Shown here: positions 25,807 through 35,111 of the stretch, in pieces
Numbering within the stretch: the stretch's first letter is position 1
Layout of the letters: each line of letters begins with the position of its first letter
Source of the DNA: SIG435 sp045530725
GTDB lineage: Bacteria; Bacillota; Clostridia; UMGS1810
NCBI GenBank assembly: GCA_045530725.1
Contig: JAZSCT010000045.1
Span: 16,330 to 80,329 of the forward strand
Direction of reading: 5' to 3'
Length of the DNA: 64,000 nucleotides
The notes under the pieces: model-generated
Seen by the model: only the letters and a program-made list of their open reading frames with translations
What the model was told of the DNA's origin: nothing
The model's database searches: none
Translations under genes and position numbers: made by a program

Positions 25807-26745
25807 ATGCCTCTGTCAGAGTTTAAAGTTTCTTTGTTAAAGATAATAAAAGAGTTCAACCTTATTCAACTCAATGAAACAAAAGATGTTGATAAAGTAA
25901 TGGTGTCAAGTAATGAAGTAAACCGTACTGGACTTCCATTGACAGGCTTTTTTGATTATTTTGACAATCACAGAATACAGATAATCGGAAATGTAGAGAC
26001 AGCATATCTTTCCACCATGTCGGAAGATCAGATCAGGAATGCAATGGAGTTGCTTTTTAAGAATGATATTCCTGCTATGATCATTTCAAGAGATATTGAG
26101 CCTGATCCGATTATACTGGAAATTGCAAATAAGTATAATACACCGGTGCTTAGAACAAATCTTTCCACTTCCAGATTTGTCAGTTCACTTATTGCATTTC
26201 TTAATGTGCAATTAGCCCCCAGGGAGACAAGACACGGTGTTCTGGTTGAGGTTTACGGTGAAGGAATTCTTCTTCTTGCGGATAGCGGTGTGGGTAAAAG
26301 TGAAGCCGCCGTAGAACTTGTAAAAAGAGGACACAGACTTATTGCAGATGATGCAGTTGAGATAAGGAAAGTTTCTGATATTACTCTTGTTGGAACAGCT
26401 CCTGAGATTATCAAGCATTTTATCGAAATAAGGGGTATTGGTATTGTTGATGTTAAAAACATCTTCGGTGTTGGTGCAGTCAAGGATTCAGAAAAGATTG
26501 ACCTTGTAATCAATCTTGAGAACTGGCAACCGAAGAAACAGTACGACAGACTGGGGCTCAAAACAGAGTACACAGAAATTCTAGGTCTCAAAGTTCCGTC
26601 ACTTACAGTTCCTGTTAAACCAGGGCGAAATCTTGCGGTGATTATAGAAGTTGCTGCTATGAACAACCGTCAGAAGAGAATGGGCTATAACGCCGCTCAG
26701 GCTCTTAATGACAGGTTGATGAACATCGCGGAAACAGAAGAATAA
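25807..26745 (+). CDS. hprK: HPr kinase/phosphorylase
   Basis: The 312-residue bifunctional enzyme phosphorylates and dephosphorylates Ser46 of HPr, the master signal of carbon catabolite control in Firmicutes. The N-terminal half is the regulatory domain. The C-terminal kinase domain has the P-loop DSGVGKSE (about 159-166), RGHRLIADDAVEI with the catalytic Asp, and the signature EIRGIGIVDVKNIFGVGAV. The start follows AAGGAGGGG. It opens a plus-strand cluster of carbon and wall regulators running through dnaE. Confidence 0.96.
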   Translation: MPLSEFKVSLLKIIKEFNLIQLNETKDVDKVMVSSNEVNRTGLPLTGFFDYFDNHRIQIIGNVETAYLSTMSEDQIRNAMELLFKNDIPAMIISRDIEPDPIILEIANKYNTPVLRTNLSTSRFVSSLIAFLNVQLAPRETRHGVLVEVYGEGILLLADSGVGKSEAAVELVKRGHRLIADDAVEIRKVSDITLVGTAPEIIKHFIEIRGIGIVDVKNIFGVGAVKDSEKIDLVINLENWQPKKQYDRLGLKTEYTEILGLKVPSLTVPVKPGRNLAVIIEVAAMNNRQKRMGYNAAQALNDRLMNIAETEE

Positions 26746-26768
26746 AATAAATTACGGAGGACAGAATT

Positions 26769-27716
26769 ATGTATTATATTGGTGTTGATTTGGGCGGAAC
26801 AGGTATTAAAATCGGTATTGTTGACGAAAAGGGAACAATTCTCGAAAAAGAAAGTTGCCCTACAAGAGTAAAAGATGGATACAAAGAAATTGTAAAAGAT
26901 ATGAGTGATCTTATTAATTCATTGAAGAAGAAACTCAATATATCAGATGATGAAATTCATTCTATCGGTATTGGAAGCCCTGGTGCTATCGATGACAAAA
27001 AAGGTGTTGTAATTTTTTCAGGTAATCTTGAGTTTGACTATGTACCGCTTGCTGATGAAATGAAGAAGTATTTTGATAAGCCTGTATATGTGGGCAATGA
27101 CGCAAACTGTGCCGCACTTGGTGAATATTTTGCCCTGAATGATAATTCTATAGAAGATTTTGTTGCTGTTACACTGGGTACAGGTGTAGGCGGCGGAATT
27201 ATAATGAACAAAAAGATTTTTACAGGATTTAACGGTATGGCAGGAGAAATAGGTCATATGGGTCTTGTTATGAATGGTGAGCCTTGTACTTGTGGCAAGA
27301 GAGGATGCTGGGAAGCATATGCATCTGCAACTGCCATAATCAGAGAGACAGAAAAGGCAGCAAAAGAGTATCCTGATTCTTATGTTGCAAAACTCGTTGC
27401 CGAAAACGGCGGCAAAGGAAGCGGAAAGACTGCATTCATTGCTCAGAGAGCGGGAGACGAAATCGGCGATATGATAGTGAAAAACTACGTTCAGGCAGTT
27501 GGTGAAGGTATAATCAATATCGTAAACACAATCCAGCCTCAGGTAGTGGTTATCGGCGGCGGTGTAAGCAAAGAAGGGGACGGACTTATCAATCCTGTAA
27601 GAGAATATGTAGAAGAGTATTCTTTTGGACCTTCAACTGTGAAAAAGGCAGAATTAAGACTTGCAACTCTTGGAAATGATGCTGGTATCATTGGTGCTGC
27701 ATTTCTTGGTAAATAA
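26769..27716 (+). CDS. ROK-family glucokinase
   Basis: The 315-residue cytoplasmic sugar kinase has the ATP-binding DLGGTGIKIGIVD at the N-terminus, the catalytic Asp in VGNDANCAALGE, the phosphate motif TLGTGVGGGI, and the ROK zinc signature GEIGHMGLV followed by CTCGKRGCWEAYAS. Glucose is the most likely substrate. It begins 23 bp after hprK with GGAGGAC as ribosome binding site. Encoding a glucokinase beside the HPr kinase suggests coordinated control of carbohydrate entry. Confidence 0.92.
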   Translation: MYYIGVDLGGTGIKIGIVDEKGTILEKESCPTRVKDGYKEIVKDMSDLINSLKKKLNISDDEIHSIGIGSPGAIDDKKGVVIFSGNLEFDYVPLADEMKKYFDKPVYVGNDANCAALGEYFALNDNSIEDFVAVTLGTGVGGGIIMNKKIFTGFNGMAGEIGHMGLVMNGEPCTCGKRGCWEAYASATAIIRETEKAAKEYPDSYVAKLVAENGGKGSGKTAFIAQRAGDEIGDMIVKNYVQAVGEGIINIVNTIQPQVVVIGGGVSKEGDGLINPVREYVEEYSFGPSTVKKAELRLATLGNDAGIIGAAFLGK

Positions 27717-27736
27717 TTTTTATGAGGTGAATTTTT

Positions 27737-28645
27737 GTGGGAAATCCATTAATCCTGAAACTTAAAGAGGCACTTTCAGATGACAAAAACAGAATAAGAA
27801 CTGATGAGCCTATGAAGGAGCATACTACATTCAGAATCGGCGGAAATGCAGAGGTTATGGTGTTTCCTGAAAGTATCGGGGAGATACAGAATATAATAAA
27901 TGCAGCAAAGGATTTCAAGGTTAAGGTGTTTGCATTGGGAAATGGTTCAAATCTTCTTGTATCTGACAAAGGGATAGAGGGGATTGTCATCTGTCTTGAC
28001 AGCAATTTTTCATCTATCCGTGTTGAGGGAGAGAATATATACGCTTTTTCTGGTGCACATTTGTCTAAGATTGCAAATGTATGTCTTGAGAATTCACTTT
28101 CAGGATTTGAATTTGCATCAGGTATCCCAGGCACACTTGGCGGTGCAGTAAAAATGAACGCCGGTGCATATGGCGGTGAGATGAAAGATGTGGTGGAATA
28201 TGCAGACTGCATAGATATCCATGGAAATCTTTTCAAACTCACCAAAGAAGAACTTGATTTTTCTTACAGACACAGCGCCATAACTGACGATATCATCGTA
28301 CTTGGTGCTATGATGAAGTTTCATCAGGGTGAAAAAAGTCATATAAAAGAAACTATGCGGGACCTTAATATGAGAAGAAAAGAAAAACAACCTCTTGAAT
28401 ACCCAAGTGCAGGAAGTACATTCAAACGTCCCGAAGGGTATTTTGCAGGCAAACTTATTGAGGACAGCGGATTGAGAGGATATAGTGTAGGCGGTGCTCA
28501 GGTGTCTGAGAAGCATTGCGGATTTGTCATAAACAAGGACAATGCATCTTTTGATGATGTGACAAAACTTATAAATGATGTGAAAAAGACTGTCTTTGAA
28601 AAGTTCGGAGTGGTACTTTATGAAGAAGTAAAGATTATAAGATAA
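27737..28645 (+). CDS. murB: UDP-N-acetylenolpyruvoylglucosamine reductase
   Basis: MurB is the FAD enzyme that reduces UDP-GlcNAc-enolpyruvate to UDP-MurNAc, the second committed step of peptidoglycan synthesis. The 302-residue product has the FAD-binding ALGNGSNLLVSDKG motif, IPGTLGGAVKMNAGAYGGE, and the type II MurB pattern AGSTFKRPEG with the proton-donating Ser, then SEKHCGFVIN. The start is GTG 27737 after ATGAGGTGA. It lies between the glucokinase and rapZ, with 20- and 16-bp gaps. Confidence 0.95.
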   Translation: MGNPLILKLKEALSDDKNRIRTDEPMKEHTTFRIGGNAEVMVFPESIGEIQNIINAAKDFKVKVFALGNGSNLLVSDKGIEGIVICLDSNFSSIRVEGENIYAFSGAHLSKIANVCLENSLSGFEFASGIPGTLGGAVKMNAGAYGGEMKDVVEYADCIDIHGNLFKLTKEELDFSYRHSAITDDIIVLGAMMKFHQGEKSHIKETMRDLNMRRKEKQPLEYPSAGSTFKRPEGYFAGKLIEDSGLRGYSVGGAQVSEKHCGFVINKDNASFDDVTKLINDVKKTVFEKFGVVLYEEVKIIR

Positions 28646-28661
28646 AAGAGGAGGATATAAT

Positions 28662-29522
28662 ATGAAATTTGTGATCATAACGGGAATGTCAGGCTCGGGC
28701 AAAAGCCAGGCTGTGAACTTTATGGAAGACATGGGGTATTATTGTATAGATAATATGCCGCCAAGCCTCTTTTCAAAATTTGCAGATTTGTGTAACCGTT
28801 CAGAAGGGAAATTTGACAAAATTGCTTTTGTAATTGATACAAGAACAAGGGAACTTTTTACCGACGCTCTTGATGCACTTGATACCCTTAAGGACCAGGG
28901 TGAAAGTTGCGAAATTGTCTTTTTGGATGCAAGTGATGAGGTCATCCTTAAAAGATACAAGGAATCAAGAAGAAATCATCCTCTGGCAGATGATGGCAGA
29001 GTAATGGACGGAATCAAAAAAGAACGCGCGATCCTTGCCGATATCAAGAAAAAAGCAGACTATATTGTAGATACATCCACAATGCCCACGAAGAGTCTTA
29101 GGGCATATCTTAATTCCGTTTTCAATGATCGTGAAGATGATACAAACATTTTTATCAATGTATTGTCATTTGGTTTCAAATACGGCATACCCCTGGATGC
29201 CGACCTTGTGTTTGATGTGAGATTTTTGCCTAATCCTTATTATATTCCGGAACTCAAACACCTTACAGGTCTTGACAAAGAGGTTCAGGACTATGTGAAC
29301 AACTGTGAGCAGACTGAGGAATTCAAGAAGAAACTTGATGATCTCATTAAGTTTACTTTGCCTCTTTATGTGGAGGAAGGTAAGTCTCAACTTGTAATAG
29401 CAATAGGGTGCACAGGCGGTAAGCACAGATCTGTCACAATAGCAAATCACGTATATAAGACTATTATTGATATGGGATTTTCTGTGAAGATTTCTCACAG
29501 AGATGTGAACAGACTTAAATAA
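28662..29522 (+). CDS. rapZ: RNase adapter / nucleotide-binding protein RapZ (YvcJ)
   Basis: The 286-residue P-loop protein has Walker A GMSGSGKSQ (residues 8-16) and the conserved C-terminal half with FGFKYGIP, VFDVRFLPNP and the ending IGCTGGKHRSV, then SHRDVNR. In enteric bacteria it delivers the sRNA GlmZ to RNase E; in Firmicutes YvcJ hydrolyses nucleotides and affects competence and UDP-GlcNAc-linked metabolism. Its place between murB and yvcK is highly conserved. The start follows AAGAGGAGGATA. Confidence 0.95.
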   Translation: MKFVIITGMSGSGKSQAVNFMEDMGYYCIDNMPPSLFSKFADLCNRSEGKFDKIAFVIDTRTRELFTDALDALDTLKDQGESCEIVFLDASDEVILKRYKESRRNHPLADDGRVMDGIKKERAILADIKKKADYIVDTSTMPTKSLRAYLNSVFNDREDDTNIFINVLSFGFKYGIPLDADLVFDVRFLPNPYYIPELKHLTGLDKEVQDYVNNCEQTEEFKKKLDDLIKFTLPLYVEEGKSQLVIAIGCTGGKHRSVTIANHVYKTIIDMGFSVKISHRDVNRLK

Positions 29523-29583
29523 TTCGGATTTATATGGTATATATTACATTAGGATAATTTTCTCTTTTTCGGAGGATTTATAT

Positions 29584-30609
29584 ATGATAGACGTAGAAAA
29601 CAAACAGTTGATGAACAAATTGCGTAAATTAAAAATTGTTGCAATTGGTGGCGGTACGGGTATTTCCACAATGCTTCGCGGTATAAAAAAATACACAAAG
29701 AACATTACTGCAATTATTACAGTTGCAGATGATGGCGGCGGAAGCGGAATGCTCAGAACTGATATGAATATGGTTGCACCGGGTGACGTGAGAAACTGTA
29801 TGCTTGCATTGGCTGATATGGAGTCAGTAATGGACAGCCTCTTAAATTACAGATTTGATTCGGGCAGGCTTATGGGACAGAGTATGGGAAACCTTATACT
29901 TGCCGCAATGTACAAACTTTCTGAAGAAAATTTCACAGAAGCGGTGAAGAAAACTTGTCAGGTACTTGCTGTCAAGGGTAGAGTGCTTCCTGTTACCAAC
30001 AGAAATGTAAATCTTGGTGCCAGACTCGCTGACGGAAGTGTTGTACTGGGGGAATCCACAATTCCTGTTTCTGCATTCAAAAATAAACAATCCATAAGTG
30101 AACTGTTTCTTATACCCAAAAAAGTTGAACCTGCAGAAGATGTTATAAAGAGTATCAACGAGGCGGATCTTATTGTACTTGGACCGGGAAGCCTTTATAC
30201 AAGTATTATTCCCAATATTCTTGTGGATGGAGTAAGTGATGCTTTGAAAAATGCCAAAGCAAAGAAACTCTATGTATGCAATATTATGACACAAAAAGGC
30301 GAGACAGACGGGTATAGTGCATTTGATCATGTAAAGGCAATCAATCGCCATGCAGGATGCGATATTATTGATTATTGCATTGTAAATGATGAACAGATTC
30401 CCGACAATATGAAACTTAAATACAAAATCAACAATTCTCACCCTGTAAACGTTGATGTACCTGAGTTTACAAAGAATGGAGTAGAGTTGTTTTCATGCAA
30501 GGTGCTTGATGTATCCAAGGGATATATAAGACACGATTATGACAATCTTGCAGAAGCGGTTATGGATTTGTGCTATTTAATCAAGAATAAAGGAAAAAAG
30601 GAAAGATAG
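29584..30609 (+). CDS. yvcK: YvcK/GlmR-type gluconeogenesis factor (CofD-like fold)
   Basis: The 341-residue protein binds UDP-GlcNAc in B. subtilis and steers carbon into amino-sugar and wall synthesis. Its CofD-like Rossmann core shows AIGGGTGISTMLRGIK, VADDGGGSGMLR and DVRNCMLALA. The later DLIVLGPGSLYTSIIPN motif is also typical. The start follows CGGAGG. It is 61 bp downstream of rapZ and only two bases from whiA, consistent with one operon. Confidence 0.95.
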   Translation: MIDVENKQLMNKLRKLKIVAIGGGTGISTMLRGIKKYTKNITAIITVADDGGGSGMLRTDMNMVAPGDVRNCMLALADMESVMDSLLNYRFDSGRLMGQSMGNLILAAMYKLSEENFTEAVKKTCQVLAVKGRVLPVTNRNVNLGARLADGSVVLGESTIPVSAFKNKQSISELFLIPKKVEPAEDVIKSINEADLIVLGPGSLYTSIIPNILVDGVSDALKNAKAKKLYVCNIMTQKGETDGYSAFDHVKAINRHAGCDIIDYCIVNDEQIPDNMKLKYKINNSHPVNVDVPEFTKNGVELFSCKVLDVSKGYIRHDYDNLAEAVMDLCYLIKNKGKKER

Positions 30610-30611
30610 AT

Positions 30612-31550
30612 ATGTCATACTCTTCAGATGCAAAGAAGGATATGCTTGAAGTAGAACTTAAGCGTAAATGCTGCAAAATGGCAGAACTTTATGGTATTTT
30701 GTCCTTTCTTGCAAAGTGTAAAACAGAAGACGGAGAAACAAAAATTATATTCAACACAGAAAATGAAATGCTTTCTCAGAGAATTGTTGACCTTGTCGGC
30801 TTTCTTTTTAAGATAAAGTGCGAGAGGCAGACTTATCATGTAAAACATTCAAGATATTCCATATACAGCGTAATTGTTTCCAATGAAAAGTATATACAAA
30901 AACTTCTGGATGCATATAATATTAAAATAGATGATAATGGCGATGCTGATTTTCATATTGACATGGATATAATAGGGAAACCTTGCTGTAAGAAGTCATT
31001 TGTAAGAGGTGCATTTCTTGCTTCGGGATCACTTATTCATCCTGAGAAAAAGTATCATATGGAGTTTTATACCTCACACAAAAGAGTCAGCGATGATTTT
31101 GAAACTCTGATGAAAGAACTTGGACTTAACCCCAAAATCATACTAAGAAAGAAAAATTATGTTGTTTATTTCAAAAACAGCGATGAAATAGCAGATATCT
31201 TAAGTATGACGGGAGTTTTTGATACATTGATGGATTTTCACAACATCCGTATAATGAAAGATATGCGAAACAAAAATAACCGTATAATTAATTGTGAAAC
31301 TGCCAATATGGAAAAAACTCATAACGCATCTATAGAACATATTCTGTGTATTCAAAAACTGAAAAAAAGCAGTAAATGGGACGGGCTTAGTCCTGTTCTT
31401 AAAGAAATTGCTGAATTAAGACTTGAGCATGCTGATGCAAGTCTAAAAGATCTTGGTGATATGTTTACACCAAAACTTACCCGTTCAGGGGTAAATCACA
31501 GGCTCAAAAGGCTTGTTGAGATAGCAAACAGTCTGGAAGGAGAAGAGTAA
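30612..31550 (+). CDS. whiA: Sporulation/cell-division regulator WhiA
   Basis: The 312-residue DNA-binding protein has an N-terminal degenerate LAGLIDADG homing-endonuclease-like fold (FVRGAFLASGSL near residue 130) and a C-terminal helix-turn-helix (LKDLGDMFTPKLTRSGVNHRLKRL). In actinobacteria WhiA drives sporulation septation; in Firmicutes it affects division and chromosome segregation. The stop codon overlaps the ATG of dnaE by one base. Confidence 0.94.
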   Translation: MSYSSDAKKDMLEVELKRKCCKMAELYGILSFLAKCKTEDGETKIIFNTENEMLSQRIVDLVGFLFKIKCERQTYHVKHSRYSIYSVIVSNEKYIQKLLDAYNIKIDDNGDADFHIDMDIIGKPCCKKSFVRGAFLASGSLIHPEKKYHMEFYTSHKRVSDDFETLMKELGLNPKIILRKKNYVVYFKNSDEIADILSMTGVFDTLMDFHNIRIMKDMRNKNNRIINCETANMEKTHNASIEHILCIQKLKKSSKWDGLSPVLKEIAELRLEHADASLKDLGDMFTPKLTRSGVNHRLKRLVEIANSLEGEE

Positions 31551-34500
31551 TGTTTACTCATTTGCATCTGCACTCACAGTATAGTTTACTTGATGGTGCT
31601 GCAAAAATTGAAGATGCACTAGACAGGGCGAGAGACCTTAATATGGACTCTCTTGCCATAACTGACCACGGCGTTATGTATGGCGTGGTCGATTTTTATG
31701 TTGCCGCAAAAAAGAAAAATATCAAACCTATTATCGGTTGCGAAGTGTATATGGCGCCCAATTCCAGATTTGATAAAAATCATTCTGTTGATTCAAAGTA
31801 CGGACATCTTATTCTGCTTTGCAAAGATATTAGAGGATATCATAACCTTATAAAAATCTGTTCATATGCTTTTACCGAGGGGTATTATTATAAGCCGAGA
31901 GCAGATTTTGAACTACTTGAGAAATACTCCGAAGGTCTTATATGTCTGTCAGGTTGCCTTAAGGGAAATGTGAACAGTGCATTGTGTGAAGGAGACTACG
32001 AAAAAGCGAAGAAATATGCTTTAAAATACAAAGAAATCTTCGGTAATGATTTTTATCTGGAAATACAGAATCACGGTATTGAAGATGAAATCAGGACTCA
32101 TCAGCCGCTTATGAGACTTTCTCATGAACTGGATATTCCTTTGGTTGCAACAAATGATGTTCATTATGTAAAAAAAGAAGATTCTTTTTTGCAGGATGTT
32201 CTTATGTGTATTCAGACAGGAAAAAAACTTAACGATACTGACAGAATGAAAATGTCAGGTAATGAATTTTATCTCAAGAGTGATGAAGAAATGAGAAGTG
32301 CTTTTTCATTTTGCCCTGAGGCTCTTGATAATACAAAAAGAATCGCAGATATGTGCAATTTGGAACTGGATTTTTCCAGTATTCATCTGCCGAAGTTTGA
32401 TACTCCCGATGGGATATCTTCAAATGATATGTTACGAGACCTGTGTTATAAGGGACTCAATGAAAAATATCCCGGATGCGATAAAGATATTACAGACAGA
32501 CTTAAATACGAACTTGATGTTATATTTAATATGGGGTTTTCTGACTATTTTCTCATAGTATGGGATTATATAAGATATGCTAGATCCCAGGATATACCTG
32601 TTGGTCCGGGGAGAGGCTCTGCTGCAGGAAGTATTGTTTCTTACCTTATAGGAATAACAGAGATTGATCCTGTAAAACACAACCTTATTTTTGAAAGATT
32701 TTTAAATCCCGACAGAGTAAATATGCCTGATATTGATGTGGATTTCTGTTATATGAGACGACAAGAAGTCATAGATTATGTGGGAAGAAAATACGGCAAA
32801 GAAAGCGTGTCTCAGATTGTAGCATTTGATACCATGGCGGCAAGAGGAGCCATAAGAGACGTAGGCCGTGTTATGGATGTGCCTTATGCATTGTGCGACA
32901 GCGTTGCAAAACTTATTCCCAAGACCCCCGGTGTTACATTGGCAGAGGCACTTGAAGAAAGCTGGGAACTTAAAGAAAAATACGATACTTCATCTGAAAC
33001 AAAACTTCTTGTTGATACTGCCATGAGAATAGAAGGACTTCCGAGAAATATTACAACTCATGCCGCAGGTGTTGTTATCAGCGACAAAAAAATCTGTGAT
33101 TATGTTCCTGTTGTAAGTCAGGATGATGTGATTCTTACACAGTATCCAATGAATATTCTTGAACTTACAGGACTTGTGAAGATGGATTTTCTGGGTTTAA
33201 GAAACCTGACAATTATACGGGATACGGTAGATTTTATAAAAGAATATCATAACATTGATATAGATATGTCCGTGATTGATTATGAAGACAAAGCAGTATA
33301 TGAAATGATTGCAAAAGGGGACACAGACGGAGTTTTTCAACTTGAAAGCGATGGTATGAGAGGCCTTTTGAAGGATATGAAACCCAAATGCTTCGAAGAT
33401 GTGGTAGCAGGCTTGTCTCTTTTCAGACCCGGTACTGCAAAAACTCAGATACCCCTGTATCTTTCCAACAGAAACAAAAAAGTCATTACTTATAAACACC
33501 CTTTGCTTGAGCCTATTCTTAAGCCTACTTACGGTTCTATTGTATATCAGGAACAGGCAATGGAAATATGCAGGACACTTGCAGGATATTCTATGTCAAG
33601 AGCCGACGGGGTAAGAAAGGCAATGGCTAAGAAAAAAGCCGATGTAATGAGAGAAGAAAGAAAGACTTTTGTATTCGGCAAAACTGACGAAGAAGGAAAT
33701 GTGATTATTCCTGGTTGTATCCGCAACGGAGTAAGCGAAGAACTTGCCAATGAGATTTTTTCTGAACTTGAGGAGTTTGCCTCATATGCATTCAACAAAT
33801 CCCATGCGGCAGCGTATTCCAGACTTGCTTTTCAGACTGCATATCTTAAGTATTATTACCCGATGATGTACCTTGCATCACTTCTTAAGAATTCTCAGGG
33901 CGGAGCAGACAAATCCAGAAAATATATCCGTGCTTTTCTTAAAGATTCGGCAAAAGTTCTCCCTCCTGATATTAACTCCAGTTCAAATGATTTCACTCCT
34001 GAGGGGGATAATATCCGCTTTGGTCTTTCTGTCATAAGGAATGTAGGAAATGTGTTCGGATATAAACTGAAAGAAGAAAGAGATAGTAACGGACCTTTTA
34101 CTTCCTTTGAAGACTTCTGCGAAAGAATGTGGGACAAGGTCAACAAAAAGTGCCTTGAAGCCCTTGTTTTGTGCGGTGTTTTTGACAGTATTTGTCCGAA
34201 CAGGAGGTCTCTTGCTCTCACATATGAGGAGATATTTGATCATTCTCAGAAAACAGGCAGAGAAAAATCTATGGGACAGGTGTCTATGTTCGGATCTATG
34301 GGTATGGAACTTCCCGTAAATAATTCTTACAAAGCATATGAAGTAATTGTAGATTATTCTTTGAATGAAAAACTGATGCTTGAAAAGGATTATACAGGGA
34401 TGTTTCTCTCAGGACATCCTCTTGACAGATATCAGTCCCATATTGCTGGATACAACTGTGAGTCTGTTGATGATATCATAAAAAAACAGCCGAAAGAAAA

Positions 34501-34978
34501 CTCAAAGGTACGTATTTTTGCATTTCTTGAGTCATTTTCTGAAAAGATTACCCAAAAGGGAAAACGAATGCTGAATATGGTTTTCGAAGATTATACTTCA
34601 GGAATTAACGCTGTAATGTTTGAAGGGGAGTATATCAGAGAAAAGGCAAATATCAGGGAGTATGAATGTTATGCGATAGAAGGAACTGTGACTTATGACT
34701 ACAATGACAATATACAGATTATTGTGAAAAATCTTGTGAGTCTTGACAAACTACCTGTTTTAAGTAAAAAACTTTACCTTAAATTGAAGAGCAAATCACA
34801 ACTAAATGATATTCAGAGAATCATTTCACAATTTAATGGGAAAACAGATGTAGTATTTTATTTTGAGGATACAAAAGAGGCTGTTATGACAACCATGGGA
34901 AGTGGTGTGAGTATATGTGACGATGTTATCCGTAGGCTTTCGCATATTCTTGGTTCTGATGGTGTAATTCTTAAATAA
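31550..34978 (+). CDS. dnaE: DNA polymerase III alpha subunit, DnaE type
   Basis: The 1142-residue replicative polymerase starts with a PHP domain (HLHLHSQYSLLDGA, TDHGVMYG). The pol3-type catalytic palm follows, with GPGRGSAAGS and the Asp pair PDIDVDF near residue 400. Then come helix-hairpin-helix and OB-fold domains. The length is in the DnaE1/DnaE3 range. Low-GC Gram-positives usually also carry PolC elsewhere, in which case DnaE extends primers. It is translationally coupled to whiA, a common Clostridial arrangement, and followed by pfkA after a promoter. Confidence 0.95.
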   Translation: MFTHLHLHSQYSLLDGAAKIEDALDRARDLNMDSLAITDHGVMYGVVDFYVAAKKKNIKPIIGCEVYMAPNSRFDKNHSVDSKYGHLILLCKDIRGYHNLIKICSYAFTEGYYYKPRADFELLEKYSEGLICLSGCLKGNVNSALCEGDYEKAKKYALKYKEIFGNDFYLEIQNHGIEDEIRTHQPLMRLSHELDIPLVATNDVHYVKKEDSFLQDVLMCIQTGKKLNDTDRMKMSGNEFYLKSDEEMRSAFSFCPEALDNTKRIADMCNLELDFSSIHLPKFDTPDGISSNDMLRDLCYKGLNEKYPGCDKDITDRLKYELDVIFNMGFSDYFLIVWDYIRYARSQDIPVGPGRGSAAGSIVSYLIGITEIDPVKHNLIFERFLNPDRVNMPDIDVDFCYMRRQEVIDYVGRKYGKESVSQIVAFDTMAARGAIRDVGRVMDVPYALCDSVAKLIPKTPGVTLAEALEESWELKEKYDTSSETKLLVDTAMRIEGLPRNITTHAAGVVISDKKICDYVPVVSQDDVILTQYPMNILELTGLVKMDFLGLRNLTIIRDTVDFIKEYHNIDIDMSVIDYEDKAVYEMIAKGDTDGVFQLESDGMRGLLKDMKPKCFEDVVAGLSLFRPGTAKTQIPLYLSNRNKKVITYKHPLLEPILKPTYGSIVYQEQAMEICRTLAGYSMSRADGVRKAMAKKKADVMREERKTFVFGKTDEEGNVIIPGCIRNGVSEELANEIFSELEEFASYAFNKSHAAAYSRLAFQTAYLKYYYPMMYLASLLKNSQGGADKSRKYIRAFLKDSAKVLPPDINSSSNDFTPEGDNIRFGLSVIRNVGNVFGYKLKEERDSNGPFTSFEDFCERMWDKVNKKCLEALVLCGVFDSICPNRRSLALTYEEIFDHSQKTGREKSMGQVSMFGSMGMELPVNNSYKAYEVIVDYSLNEKLMLEKDYTGMFLSGHPLDRYQSHIAGYNCESVDDIIKKQPKENSKVRIFAFLESFSEKITQKGKRMLNMVFEDYTSGINAVMFEGEYIREKANIREYECYAIEGTVTYDYNDNIQIIVKNLVSLDKLPVLSKKLYLKLKSKSQLNDIQRIISQFNGKTDVVFYFEDTKEAVMTTMGSGVSICDDVIRRLSHILGSDGVILK

Positions 34979-35003
34979 ATACTGTAAATTTTGTTGAAAA
35001 AGG

Positions 35004-35032
35004 TTGATTTTTCCATCCAGTTATAGTACAAT
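35004..35032 (+). promoter_or_regulatory. Promoter for pfkA
   Basis: TTGATT (35004-35009), a 17-base spacer and TACAAT (35027-35032) precede pfkA by about 80 bases. Confidence 0.55.
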
Positions 35033-35111
35033 AAAAATAATGTTTTTTTATAGAATAGGAAATTATATTTATATACAACTACAGTTTTTGTACAGAGAAG
35101 GAGGGCTCTTT

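Noticed and set aside
28118..28732. A 204-codon minus-strand ORF inside murB and rapZ.
   Set aside because: Both plus-strand genes are certain, and the minus frame lacks a start signal and any domain.
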